A stretch of DNA of 51,361 nt, taken from Candidatus Zhuqueibacterota bacterium (lineage in GTDB: Bacteria > Zhuqueibacterota > Zhuqueibacteria > Thermofontimicrobiales > Sulfurfontimicrobiaceae). Numbering within the stretch: the stretch's first letter is position 1; each line of letters starts with the position of its first letter. The position numbers and the translations under genes were made by a program. Shown here one piece after another: positions 35,864 to 45,202 of the stretch. The DNA is taken from the NCBI GenBank assembly GCA_016927835.1, contig JAFGMA010000187.1, positions 1 through 51,361 of the forward strand, read 5' to 3'. The notes under the pieces were generated by a model. That model was not told where the DNA came from. It saw only the letters and a list, made by a program, of their open reading frames with translations, and did no database searches.

Positions 35864-37894
35864 ATGAAACGAAAATTGTTAACATATTTGCCTGAAAATC
35901 GGGCAGTATTGATGCTTTGGCTGGGGCTGATCATTATTGCATTTTTTCTGGGCAGTGCAATTAATAGCGGCAAGGTAATTGATGAATACCGCCGCGAGCA
36001 CACCGAGTCCGAACTCGGTGAAGCAACTGTTTGGACATGCTCGATGCATCCGCAAATTAAGCAACCCAAACCCGGGAAATGCCCTATCTGCGGAATGGAT
36101 TTGATACCTGTCACTCTTGGAAGTGAATCAAAAAGCACTGCCAGTCAGTTGACGTTATCCGCACACGCTCGCGAACTTGCGGCGATTAAAGTTGCACCTG
36201 TGGAAAGAAAATTTGTAGAGCATGAGATTCGGCTTTCGGGCAAAATTTCTTTCGATGAGACGCGCGTCGGTCATATCGCCGCCAGGGTGCCCGGTCGAAT
36301 CGAACGGCTTTTTGTGAATTACACCGGAATCGCTGTTCGAAAAGGAACGCGTCTGGCAGAGCTCTACAGTCCGGATATCCTGTCCACGCACCGCGAATTG
36401 CTGGAATCCGCGAGAACTCTGCGCGCGATAAACATCACCGAATCCCCGGAGATGTATCGCCAGGCACAACAGCAGGTTGCAGCCGTCGAAGAGCGGTTGC
36501 GACTGTGGGGATTGACGGCGAAACAAATTGCAGAGATGGCAAAAAGCGATAAGCCATCGGATCGGATTATGATCTACTCGCCGCAAAGCGGGATCGTCAT
36601 TCGAATGGAAGCGCAGGCAGGGATGTATGTGAATGGTGGATCGAATATCTGCACGATTGCCGACCTCAGCCAGGTATGGGTCAACCTCGAAGCGTATGAA
36701 TCGGATTTGAACTGGCTGCGTTATGGACAGTCGGTTCAATTCAGGATTGAAGCGTACCCCGGTGAAATATTTCAAGGCAGAATTGCATTCATCGATCCGG
36801 TGGTCGATCCGGCGCTGCGCACCGTAACAATCCGCGTCAATGCCGATAATCGGGATGGTAAACTGAAACCGGATATGTTCGTGCATGCATTGGTGAAATC
36901 GAACATAACAGGCAGCGGAAAAGTAGTTGCTCCCGATCTAGCCGGCAAATGGATCAGTCCGGTGCACCCCGACGTGATCAAAAACCATCCCGGAAAATGC
37001 GATATCTGTGGCGCACCTCTTGTGAAACCGGAACAACTCGGGTACGCGAGTTTGAATGATGTCGAGGATGATGCGCCACTGGTCATTCCTGCCACAGCAC
37101 CCCTGCTCACAGGAAAACGCGCTATCGTTTATGTGCAAATGCCGGGACAGGATGGCGTGTATGAAGGGCGTGAAATTGAACTCGGCGCGCGGGCAGGTGA
37201 GTATTACCTGGTAAAAACCGGTCTCAGCCAGGGAGAACTGGTGGTCATCAATGGAAATTTTAAAATTGACAGCGCTGTTCAACTTCTGGCGAAGCCCAGC
37301 ATGATGAATCCTGATGCGACTGAATCCGGATCTGATAATCATCTTCATCGGGTTGATGCGAAAAAAATGATCCCGGAGCATGAAGAGCGTCTGCGAACCG
37401 CTGAAATTCCCGAAGCATTCAGGCAACAACTCGAATCGGTCTACAAAGCGTATTTCGCGATACAGGCGTCGCTCAGCCACGACCAATTCGAATCAGCCAT
37501 TAAAAATGCAGCGGCAATGGTGAAAACGCTGAATTCAATCGAGTCGAATGCGCTTCCGGGAGATACCCGGAGTCATTGGTTGGGACTCGCAAAAGCATTG
37601 AATAAAGCCGGAAGGGACATTCAGAAAGCGCCTGATATCGCAAAGGCACGCGAGGCTTTCGATAAATTGTCACAAAATATGGTTGCTGCTGCAAAGCGCT
37701 TTGGCAGCGTTGAACAGTCGCTGCTGGTTTACCACTGTCCCATGGCTTTTGATTACCGCGGGGCGGATTGGCTGCAAAATAAACCGGGCACGGAAAATCC
37801 GTATTTCGGGAGCGCCATGTTCAACTGCGGCGAACAAACCGCTGAGTTATCAACAATCCGGAATACGCAAAAGACTGGGAGAACAACACCATGA
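35864..37894 (+). CDS. RND periplasmic adaptor with two heavy-metal-binding modules (CusB-like)
   Basis: Membrane-fusion protein linking pump and outer-membrane channel, 676 aa, longer than typical CusB (about 400). Order: N-terminal membrane anchor (about 15-31); heavy-metal-binding domain at 57-82 (WTCSMHPQI ... GKCPICGMDL); adaptor hairpin, lipoyl and barrel domains (GHIAARVPGRIERLFVNYTG, YSPQSGIVIRME, VWVNLEAYESDL, FIDPVVDPALRTVTIRV); a second metal-binding module at about 363-387 (WISPVHPDV ... GKCDICGAPL); then a C-terminal DUF3347-like domain (about 520-676) with VYHCPMAF ... NPYFGSAMFNCGE. The last domain may act as a fused metal chaperone. Its stop overlaps the pump start (ATGA). Confidence 0.92.
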   Translation: MKRKLLTYLPENRAVLMLWLGLIIIAFFLGSAINSGKVIDEYRREHTESELGEATVWTCSMHPQIKQPKPGKCPICGMDLIPVTLGSESKSTASQLTLSAHARELAAIKVAPVERKFVEHEIRLSGKISFDETRVGHIAARVPGRIERLFVNYTGIAVRKGTRLAELYSPDILSTHRELLESARTLRAINITESPEMYRQAQQQVAAVEERLRLWGLTAKQIAEMAKSDKPSDRIMIYSPQSGIVIRMEAQAGMYVNGGSNICTIADLSQVWVNLEAYESDLNWLRYGQSVQFRIEAYPGEIFQGRIAFIDPVVDPALRTVTIRVNADNRDGKLKPDMFVHALVKSNITGSGKVVAPDLAGKWISPVHPDVIKNHPGKCDICGAPLVKPEQLGYASLNDVEDDAPLVIPATAPLLTGKRAIVYVQMPGQDGVYEGREIELGARAGEYYLVKTGLSQGELVVINGNFKIDSAVQLLAKPSMMNPDATESGSDNHLHRVDAKKMIPEHEERLRTAEIPEAFRQQLESVYKAYFAIQASLSHDQFESAIKNAAAMVKTLNSIESNALPGDTRSHWLGLAKALNKAGRDIQKAPDIAKAREAFDKLSQNMVAAAKRFGSVEQSLLVYHCPMAFDYRGADWLQNKPGTENPYFGSAMFNCGEQTAELSTIRNTQKTGRTTP

Positions 37895-40800
37895 AAGAAC
37901 AAAATGAACGTCCCGGTTTGTTGGATAAGATAACGCGCTTTTGCCTTGAAAATAGCCTGGTGGTCATCCTGGGATTGAGCTTGATCATTGGCTGGGGCAT
38001 TATCGTTGCGCCATTTGACTGGCATTTGGTCGGGCTCTACCGAGATCCGGTGCCGGTCGATGCTATTCCCGACATCGGGGAGAACCAGCAGATTGTCTTC
38101 ACCGAATGGATGGGACGCTCACCTCAGGATATCGAAGATCAAATTACCTACCCACTGACAACGCTTCTGCTGGGAATGCCCGGCGTAAAAACCATCCGCA
38201 GCAACTCGATGTTTGGCTTTTCCACCATTTATGTCATTTTCGATGACGATGTCGACTTCTATTGGTCAAGAACTCGCATCCTGGAAAAACTTAACAGCCT
38301 CCCTGCCAATGCGCTGCCCCCCGGTGTCAGTCCGGCACTCGGTCCCGATGCCACCGCCCTGGGACAGGTATTCTGGTACACACTCGAAGGTCGGGATGCT
38401 GATGGGAATCCAGCCGGCGGATGGGAGCTTCAGGAGTTGCGTTCGATCCAGGATTGGCACGTGCGGTATGCGTTGATGTCTGCCGAAGGTGTGAGTGAGG
38501 TTGCATCGGTGGGCGGATTTGTGCAGGAGTATCAGATTGACATTGATCCCGATGCCATGCGCGCCTATCGGGTTACACTCAACGAACTTATCGAAGCGGT
38601 GAAGATGTCAAATCTGGATGTAGGCGCGCGAAGCATCGAAGTGAATAAAGTCGAATATGTGATCCGCGGTATCGGTTTCGTGAAAACGGTGGCAGACATT
38701 GAAAATGCCGTTATAAAAGCGAATCGCAATACGCCGGTTTTTATCAAAAATATCGCCCGGGTTTCGCGCGGACCTGCCCTGAGGCGCGGCGCATTGGATA
38801 AAGGCGGCGCTGAGGTTGTCGGCGGTGTGGTCGTGGTTCGTTACGGAGAAAATCCGCTCAAAGTGATTCAAAATATAAAACAGAAAATCGCAGAGATATC
38901 CGCCGGACTTCCTCAAAAAAAGCTGCCCGATGGTCGGGTGAATCAAGTGAAACTAATTCCCTTTTACGATCGCACGGAGTTGATTCGCGAGACACTGGGC
39001 ACACTGAATACCGCCCTGTCTTATGAAATTTTGGTGACCATAATCGTGGTTCTGATGCTGATGATGCATTTCCGGAGCTCAATCCTCATTTCCGGATTGT
39101 TGCCAATCGCAATTCTAATGGTATTCATCGCCATGAAGCTGTTTCATGTGGATGCGAATATTGTGGCGCTTTCCGGCATTGCCATCGCTATCGGCACAAT
39201 GGTTGATCTGGGCATCATTATCAGCGAGAACATCCTCCGCCGCCTGAATGAAGCCGAACCCGGCGAAAGCACTTTGGAAGTAATTTATCGCGCCACACGA
39301 GAAGTCGGGGGCGCTGCATTTACCGCAGTAGCAACCACTGTGGTGAGTTTTTTGCCGGTATTTGCCATGCAGGCGGCTGAAGGTAAATTATTCAAGCCGC
39401 TGGCATTTACCAAAACGTTTGCACTTATTGCCTCGCTAATCGTTGCGCTGACCATCATTCCGCCCTTTGCCAGGATGCTATTTGCCGGCGGGAAAAAAAA
39501 TCATAAACGACCAGTGTGGATGATAGCGGGGCTTATCGCCAGCGGCATCATCATCGGTTTCTTTTTCACCTGGTGGATCGGCGCCCTGCTTATCGTAATA
39601 AGCGTGTATCACCTTGTGGTGCCGTATGTTCATCCGAAACATCAGGATAAGCTGCCACGGTTAACGAATAGCCTCGCCATTTTGCTGGCGATTATCATCT
39701 TATCGGTAAACTGGCTGCCCCTTGGTCCGCAAAAAGGTTCGATACTGAATTTCCTATTCGTCGGCGGAATAATTGGCAGCTTTATGCTATTTTTTATATT
39801 TTTTAAAAAACATTATGCCCGGATATTAACCTGGGCTTTGAACCATAAAATTAAATTTCTTCTCATTCCGGGCATTATACTTATTCTGGGATTATTAATC
39901 TGGCTGGGATTCGAATCGTTTTTCGGATGGCTGCCAAATCCGATAAAGCGCTTTAGCCCGGTCTCGTTTGTCGCTCATCAATTCCCAGGTCTGGGCAAAG
40001 AATTCATGCCGGCACTCGATGAAGGCTCGTATTTATACATGCCCACGACGATGCCGCACGCATCCATTGGTGAGGTACTGGATGTCCTTCAAAAGCAGGA
40101 CCGGGCAATCAGCGCCATCCCCGAAGTGGCTCAGGCAGTGGGCAAACTGGGGCGGGTCGATTCACCGCTGGATCCGGCGCCGATTTCAATGATTGAAACG
40201 ATTATCAATTATCATCCTGAGTTTTTATCGGATGAAAACGGAAAGCGATTGACATTTCGCCACGCTCCGGATAGCACCGATTATTTCCGCGCTGTTGACG
40301 GGACACCCCTTCCGGCGGTTGATGGTCAGCCCTATTTGGTCCAAGGCGCATTTATCCGCGACAAAGAGAACCGATTGATCCCCGAAACCGGTGGGCACCC
40401 CTTCCGCTTGTGGCGTTCAGCACTATTGCCCGAATTAAATGTCGGTAGAGCGCCATGGCAGGGCATTCAAAAATCAATTGATATCTGGGATGAAATTGTC
40501 AGCGCCGCCGAAATTCCGGGAACCACCTCGGCGCCCATGCTCCAGCCTATTGCCACCCGAATTGTGATGCTTCAAAGCGGGATGCGCGCACCCATGGGGA
40601 TTAAAGTGAAGGGACCGGATTTGGCGTCGATTGAAAAAGTCGGACTGGAACTCGAACAATTTCTCAAAGAAATACCAGCAGTCGAGGCGGCAACCGTATT
40701 CGCAGATCGCATCGTCGGCAAACCTTACCTGGAAATCGAGATCGATCGGCTGGCTATCGCCCGCTATGGAATCAAGTTGAACCAGGTTCAGGAAGTGATC

Positions 40801-41772
40801 GAAACCGCCATCGGAGGCAAACAAATCACTACCACCGTTGAAGGTCGTGAGCGCTATCCGATACGCGTACGCTATGCAAGGGAATTACGTGACAATATTG
40901 AAGCACTCGACAGAATTTTTGTGCCTTCAGCTACCGGTGCTCAAATTCCGCTGGCACAATTGGCGAAAATAAAATATATTCGCGGTCCGCAGATGATTAA
41001 AAGTGAAGATACCTTTTTAACCGGTTATGTCATTTTCGATAAAAAGCCGGGATACGCTGAAGTTGATGTGGTGATGCAAGCAAAGGCGTATCTGCAACAC
41101 CAGCTTGATACAGGTCAATTCAAATTGCCGGCAGGTGTCAGTTTCTCTTTTTCCGGCAGCTATGAAAACCAGGTTCGCGCTCAGAAGCGGCTTTCAGTAA
41201 TCCTGCCGTTAGCATTGATCATCATTTTCATGATTTTATATTTTCAGTTCAGATCGGTATCGGTTACCTCTCTCGTTTTTTCCGGAATTGCCATCGCCTG
41301 GGCAGGCGGCTTCATCATGCTCTGGTTGTATAATCAATCCTGGTTTCTCGATTTCAGCGTACTCGACGTTGATCTGCGTGAGCTTTTTAATATTCGTCCG
41401 TATAACCTCAGCGTGGCGGTCTGGGTTGGTTTTCTGGCATTATTTGGTATCGCAACTGACGATGGCGTGGTGATCGCTACCTATCTCAAACAAAGCTTTG
41501 AGCGTCACACTCCCCAAACTATTGCCGAGATTCGCCATGCCACGCTCGAAGCCGGATTGCGCCGCATTCGTCCGGCATTGATGACGACTGCCACCACCAT
41601 TCTGGCGCTGATTCCTGTTTTGACGGCGACTGGTCGCGGCGCCGATATAATGGTGCCAATGGCAATTCCCTCTTTTGGCGGAATGATTTTCGAAGTGATC
41701 ACGATGCTGGTTGTGCCGGTGCTTTATGCCACAGTCAAGGAAGCTAAAATCAGCAGGAATGCTGCTGTTTGA
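37891..41772 (+). CDS. Heavy-metal RND efflux pump (CusA/CzcA-like)
   Basis: Proton-driven inner-membrane pump, 1293 aa against about 1050 for E. coli CusA. Family marks: NQQIVFTEWMGRSPQDIEDQITYPL, GMPGVKTIRSNSMFGFSTIYVIF, the TM4 segment AIAIGTMVDLGIIISENILRRL with proton-relay Asp439, GKEFMPALDEGSYLYMPTTMP, and ATRIVMLQSGMRAPMGIKVKG with methionines near the metal site. Additions: about 100 residues with four extra hydrophobic segments (541-640) between TM6 and TM7, a periplasmic insertion of about 80 residues (778-860), and about 20 residues in LDFSVLDVDLRELFNIR near 1155-1175. Export of Cu(I), Ag(I) or divalent metals is likely; which one is not fixed by the sequence. Confidence 0.93.
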   Translation: MKEQNERPGLLDKITRFCLENSLVVILGLSLIIGWGIIVAPFDWHLVGLYRDPVPVDAIPDIGENQQIVFTEWMGRSPQDIEDQITYPLTTLLLGMPGVKTIRSNSMFGFSTIYVIFDDDVDFYWSRTRILEKLNSLPANALPPGVSPALGPDATALGQVFWYTLEGRDADGNPAGGWELQELRSIQDWHVRYALMSAEGVSEVASVGGFVQEYQIDIDPDAMRAYRVTLNELIEAVKMSNLDVGARSIEVNKVEYVIRGIGFVKTVADIENAVIKANRNTPVFIKNIARVSRGPALRRGALDKGGAEVVGGVVVVRYGENPLKVIQNIKQKIAEISAGLPQKKLPDGRVNQVKLIPFYDRTELIRETLGTLNTALSYEILVTIIVVLMLMMHFRSSILISGLLPIAILMVFIAMKLFHVDANIVALSGIAIAIGTMVDLGIIISENILRRLNEAEPGESTLEVIYRATREVGGAAFTAVATTVVSFLPVFAMQAAEGKLFKPLAFTKTFALIASLIVALTIIPPFARMLFAGGKKNHKRPVWMIAGLIASGIIIGFFFTWWIGALLIVISVYHLVVPYVHPKHQDKLPRLTNSLAILLAIIILSVNWLPLGPQKGSILNFLFVGGIIGSFMLFFIFFKKHYARILTWALNHKIKFLLIPGIILILGLLIWLGFESFFGWLPNPIKRFSPVSFVAHQFPGLGKEFMPALDEGSYLYMPTTMPHASIGEVLDVLQKQDRAISAIPEVAQAVGKLGRVDSPLDPAPISMIETIINYHPEFLSDENGKRLTFRHAPDSTDYFRAVDGTPLPAVDGQPYLVQGAFIRDKENRLIPETGGHPFRLWRSALLPELNVGRAPWQGIQKSIDIWDEIVSAAEIPGTTSAPMLQPIATRIVMLQSGMRAPMGIKVKGPDLASIEKVGLELEQFLKEIPAVEAATVFADRIVGKPYLEIEIDRLAIARYGIKLNQVQEVIETAIGGKQITTTVEGRERYPIRVRYARELRDNIEALDRIFVPSATGAQIPLAQLAKIKYIRGPQMIKSEDTFLTGYVIFDKKPGYAEVDVVMQAKAYLQHQLDTGQFKLPAGVSFSFSGSYENQVRAQKRLSVILPLALIIIFMILYFQFRSVSVTSLVFSGIAIAWAGGFIMLWLYNQSWFLDFSVLDVDLRELFNIRPYNLSVAVWVGFLALFGIATDDGVVIATYLKQSFERHTPQTIAEIRHATLEAGLRRIRPALMTTATTILALIPVLTATGRGADIMVPMAIPSFGGMIFEVITMLVVPVLYATVKEAKISRNAAV

Positions 41773-41925
41773 ATCGCATATCCGAATTGAATCGATTTTT
41801 TAGATTTACCCGTCCATGATTCGCGGTTTAAGCGTAATAAACTATCGCCACTACACTTCCCCCGTCGCTTAGACGGTACACGAAAAAGAAAATGTAAAGC
41901 CGTTTTTCCTGGCACATCCCAGTTT

Positions 41926-41964
41926 GGTTTCCAGTTGCCGGTCTCTGTTCGGGGACTGGAAGCC
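41926..41964 (+). terminator. Hairpin downstream of the efflux operon
   Basis: GGTTTCCAGT (41926-41935) pairs with ACTGGAAGCC (41955-41964) over 10 positions with one G-U, and a CCG/CGG inner pair shortens the loop. No T-tract follows directly, so it is a terminator candidate only by position, about 154 nt after the pump stop codon. The 41773-42112 gap otherwise contains the promoter at 42014-42042 and no gene. Confidence 0.4.
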
Positions 41965-42013
41965 CTTGATAACAACCCTTAACTCAGCTTTTGCTCAAGT
42001 ATTTAAAAATATC

Positions 42014-42042
42014 TTGATTCTTTTTAAATAATTTGATATACT
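42014..42042 (+). promoter_or_regulatory. Promoter for the sugar/polyol gene block
   Basis: TTGATT (42014-42019), a 17-bp A/T-rich spacer, TATACT (42037-42042). The leader of about 64 nt ends in AGAGG before the isomerase ATG. Confidence 0.65.
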
Positions 42043-42112
42043 ATACACTTCTTTGCCAAATCCACAAAAATAAATAATCATATATTTTGCAGCGAATAAA
42101 GAGGTTAAAGAA

Positions 42113-42784
42113 ATGAAACGTTCCGAGATAAATCGGCTTATGCAAGAAGCACTTGATTTTTTTGACCTTCATCAATTTAAATTACCGCCCTGGGGCTATT
42201 ATCCGCCTGAAAAATGGAAAGCACTCGGTTCTGAAGCTGATGAAATCCGGGAAAATATGCTGGGGTGGGATATCACCGATTTTGGATCGGGTGATTTTTA
42301 CAATTGCGGATTGCTGCTGTTCACGCTCAGAAATGGCAATTACCACGATCCCGCGAATAAAAAGACGTATGCCGAAAAAATCATGATCGTTCGCGAAGGT
42401 CAGATGACGCCGATGCACTACCACGATCTGAAAATGGAAGATATTATCAACCGGGGCGGCGGGAATCTCTGCATCCAATTGTACCTTTCCGATGAGAACG
42501 GCGGATTGTCGGACAAGCCCGGAGTTGTTTCCATTGATGGGATCGAACACCAGTTTAAGCCCGGAGAAACAGTAACGCTCACGCCGGGCGAAAGCATCGC
42601 CCTCGTCCACCGTCTGTATCATAAGTTCTGGGCTGAGAAAGGCAAGGGGATGGTCCTTGTGGGTGAGGTCTCACAGGTGAATGACGATAAAACCGATAAT
42701 TTATTTTACGAAAAATGCGGTCGTTTTCCGGAGATCGAAGAAGATGAGCCACCGCTACATCTTTTGTGTTCGGAATATAAGTGA
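42113..42784 (+). CDS. D-lyxose/D-mannose ketol-isomerase (cupin)
   Basis: Cupin-fold sugar isomerase of the EcSI D-lyxose isomerase type, 223 aa. These interconvert D-lyxose/D-xylulose and D-mannose/D-fructose with a divalent metal. The metal site is visible: His102 and His104 in MHYHDLKMEDIINRGGG, Glu109, and a histidine in ALVHRLYHKFW (166 or 170). The N-terminal LPPWGYYPPEKW and the closing ENMLGWDITDFG are typical. Cytoplasmic. It leads a plus-strand run that includes mannitol-1-phosphate dehydrogenase, so mannose/fructose chemistry is a sensible role. A 130-nt gap separates it from the next gene, which may have its own promoter. Confidence 0.9.
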   Translation: MKRSEINRLMQEALDFFDLHQFKLPPWGYYPPEKWKALGSEADEIRENMLGWDITDFGSGDFYNCGLLLFTLRNGNYHDPANKKTYAEKIMIVREGQMTPMHYHDLKMEDIINRGGGNLCIQLYLSDENGGLSDKPGVVSIDGIEHQFKPGETVTLTPGESIALVHRLYHKFWAEKGKGMVLVGEVSQVNDDKTDNLFYEKCGRFPEIEEDEPPLHLLCSEYK

Positions 42785-42914
42785 GAGAAAACCGCAACCG
42801 CAATTAATTTTGTTGCGTCGGGTCTCGATGATACGCTGATGTTGAGAAATAACACCCACGCGAATAAATTTGTATTTGCATACCACTACCCAATGATTTA
42901 TCGGGAGATGAAGC

Positions 42915-45200
42915 ATGAAAGAACACGATATATTACCGCATTTTGAACCGGGTTTAATTAAACTTGAGCCGATTCCAAAATTTTCGTATCATTCGGATTT
43001 GAAACAGGAACTTGAAGCGAATTTTTTGTCCGAAGCTGATGCCATTCGGATATTCAAAGTCATGCTGATGAATCGCTATTTCGAAGAGCTTATTGTCGAA
43101 ATGAAACAGGGCAAATTCAAGCCCTATGAAAATTTCAATTTTATCGGTGCAACGCATTTATCCATCGGGCAGGAAGCGGTTGCCATCGGTGTGATGTCTG
43201 CGCTCAAATGGACCGATTATATTACGTCGACCCACCGCGGTCACGGACACTCGATCGCCAAAGGCGCCTACCGGATTTTCGCCATGACCCGCCAGGAGCA
43301 AATCGATTTCATCGGTGAGGATAAGAATTTTTCGCAGTTGAGTGACGAAGCTGTCATGGAACACGCCATGGATCACCATATCTATAAAACCATGTGCGAA
43401 TTGCTGGGCAAAGAAGATGGCTATTGCCGCGGGAGAGGCGGTGGCATGCACATCGCTGATTTCAATGCCAGACATCTGGGAGCCAATGCCATTGTCGGCG
43501 GAAGCTATGCCATCGGAGCCGGGGCAGGGCTTGCCCAGTACCTGTTAAAAACCGGAAATGTGGTCGCAACCATAGTCGGCGATGGCGCGGCAAACAATGG
43601 GATCGCCCATGAAGCCATGAATTTTACAGTTCAAGGACAGTTCGAACACGGATTGCCGGTGATCTTCGTGATTGAGAATAATCAATACGGCATGACCGGT
43701 CAACAAGCACCTGAGGTAACAGGCATCGATTATCTTGCGCAGCGCGGCGCCGGCTATGATAAAAAAAATATGAATGCAGAAGTCGTCGATGGGATGAATG
43801 TCCTCGCCGTGCACGATGCCATCCGAAGAGCTGCTGAAAAATGCCGCACTGGTTCAGGTCCGGCGCTGGTCGAATGCATGACTTACCGCTATATGGGTCA
43901 TTCGCTAAGTGATAAGCGTACCAGCTATCGCACACCAGCGGAAGAAACAGCGTGGAAAGAGAAAGACGCTGTCGAGCAATTTCGCCGCCAGCTTTCTAAG
44001 TCTGGCGTACTGTCTGAAACAGAAATCGATGAAATACAATCCGAGATCGATCAGAAAATCAGAGATATCACGCTGAAAGCTGCCCTTTCCCAAGATCCCA
44101 GGGTTGATGAGATTTATGATGGCTTGTGGACATCAACCACATCCGATAAGATCGATCCGAAGTGGCAATCAAGCGACTTGCTGCGACCGGTACGCAAAAT
44201 CAAACGCATACAGGGTGGCAAAATACTCGTTCGTCACGCGGTCTGGGAAGCGCTGGCGGAAGAGATGCGGCGCGATAAACGGGTGGTTGTCTATGGCGAA
44301 GATGTTGCCGATTACGGCGGTGCCTTCGGCGTAACCATGGGATTGCTTGAAACATTCGGACGCGATCGCGTTTTCAATGCACCCATCTCGGAAGCGGCTA
44401 TTGTGGGAACAGCCTGCGGTGCGGCAATGACCGGCTTGCGCCCGGTGGCTGAAATCATGTATATTGATTTTATCCCGCTCGCGCTTGATCAATTAGGTAA
44501 CCAGGTCGCCAAAGCCCGCTACATGTTCGGCGGAAAAGCCAAAATTCCAATGGTGTTGCGTACGACTATAGGCGGCGGCAAGGGCTACGCCGGTCAGCAT
44601 TCGCAAAGTCTCGAGGCAATTATTGCGCATTTCCCGGGATTAAAGGTTGCTGCGCCTTTCACTGCGCACGATGCCAAAGGACTTTTAAAAACTGCTATTC
44701 GTGATGACAATCCGGTGGTTTTCATCGAACACCAGATGGTGTATGCCGACCTGGGAGAGGTTCCCGAACCCGATGAGGAGCTTTTAATACCTTTTGGTCA
44801 GGCAAATATTTTGCGCCAGGGAAGCGATATTACATTAATTAGCTATTCCAACCTGCTGAAAAATACGCTGCAAGCGGCTGAGATGCTTAATCAACAACAT
44901 GATATCGAAGCCGAAGTGATCGATTTGCGAACCCTGGTTCCGCTTGATGCCAAAAAGATATGCGCCTCGGTCGAAAAAACAGGGCATTGTGCCGTCATCA
45001 TCCAGGCACCGCTAACGTGCAGTTTCGCGGAGCACGTGGCATATAAAATTCAACGCGAAAGTTTCACATATCTAAAAAAGCCCATCGAAATCGTGCCCGC
45101 TTACTCGGTGCCTCCGCCCATGGCAGCACCGCTGGAAAATGAGAATATCCCCTCCGCTAATCGAATTGCCAGGGCTGCCTTATCGCTATTGGGGAGATAG
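42915..45200 (+). CDS. Fused E1 alpha-beta subunits of a 2-oxoacid dehydrogenase
   Basis: Thiamine-diphosphate E1 with alpha and beta chains joined (761 aa). Alpha part (about 40-400): THRGHGHSIAKG, CRGRGGGMHIAD, and the ThDP site GDGAANNG (222-229) to NN at 255-256. Beta part from about 430: VVYGEDVADYGGAFGVTMGL, NAPISEAAIVGTACGAAMTGLRPVAEIMYIDF, GGGKGYAGQHSQSLEA with the catalytic His. All key residues are present. About 40 residues (IFAMTRQEQIDF to YKTMCELLG) are inserted before CRGRGGGMHIAD compared with usual alpha chains. No E2 or E3 is nearby, so the acyl acceptor is unknown; pyruvate, branched-chain oxoacid and acetoin-type substrates are all possible. GGGAG precedes the ATG. Confidence 0.92.
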   Translation: MKEHDILPHFEPGLIKLEPIPKFSYHSDLKQELEANFLSEADAIRIFKVMLMNRYFEELIVEMKQGKFKPYENFNFIGATHLSIGQEAVAIGVMSALKWTDYITSTHRGHGHSIAKGAYRIFAMTRQEQIDFIGEDKNFSQLSDEAVMEHAMDHHIYKTMCELLGKEDGYCRGRGGGMHIADFNARHLGANAIVGGSYAIGAGAGLAQYLLKTGNVVATIVGDGAANNGIAHEAMNFTVQGQFEHGLPVIFVIENNQYGMTGQQAPEVTGIDYLAQRGAGYDKKNMNAEVVDGMNVLAVHDAIRRAAEKCRTGSGPALVECMTYRYMGHSLSDKRTSYRTPAEETAWKEKDAVEQFRRQLSKSGVLSETEIDEIQSEIDQKIRDITLKAALSQDPRVDEIYDGLWTSTTSDKIDPKWQSSDLLRPVRKIKRIQGGKILVRHAVWEALAEEMRRDKRVVVYGEDVADYGGAFGVTMGLLETFGRDRVFNAPISEAAIVGTACGAAMTGLRPVAEIMYIDFIPLALDQLGNQVAKARYMFGGKAKIPMVLRTTIGGGKGYAGQHSQSLEAIIAHFPGLKVAAPFTAHDAKGLLKTAIRDDNPVVFIEHQMVYADLGEVPEPDEELLIPFGQANILRQGSDITLISYSNLLKNTLQAAEMLNQQHDIEAEVIDLRTLVPLDAKKICASVEKTGHCAVIIQAPLTCSFAEHVAYKIQRESFTYLKKPIEIVPAYSVPPPMAAPLENENIPSANRIARAALSLLGR

Positions 45201-45202
45201 AG

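Noticed and set aside
41910..41927. TGGCAC possibly as a sigma-54 -24 element before the sugar block
   Set aside because: The -12 position reads AGTTTG and lacks the required GC, so the pattern fails; a good sigma-70 promoter lies downstream.
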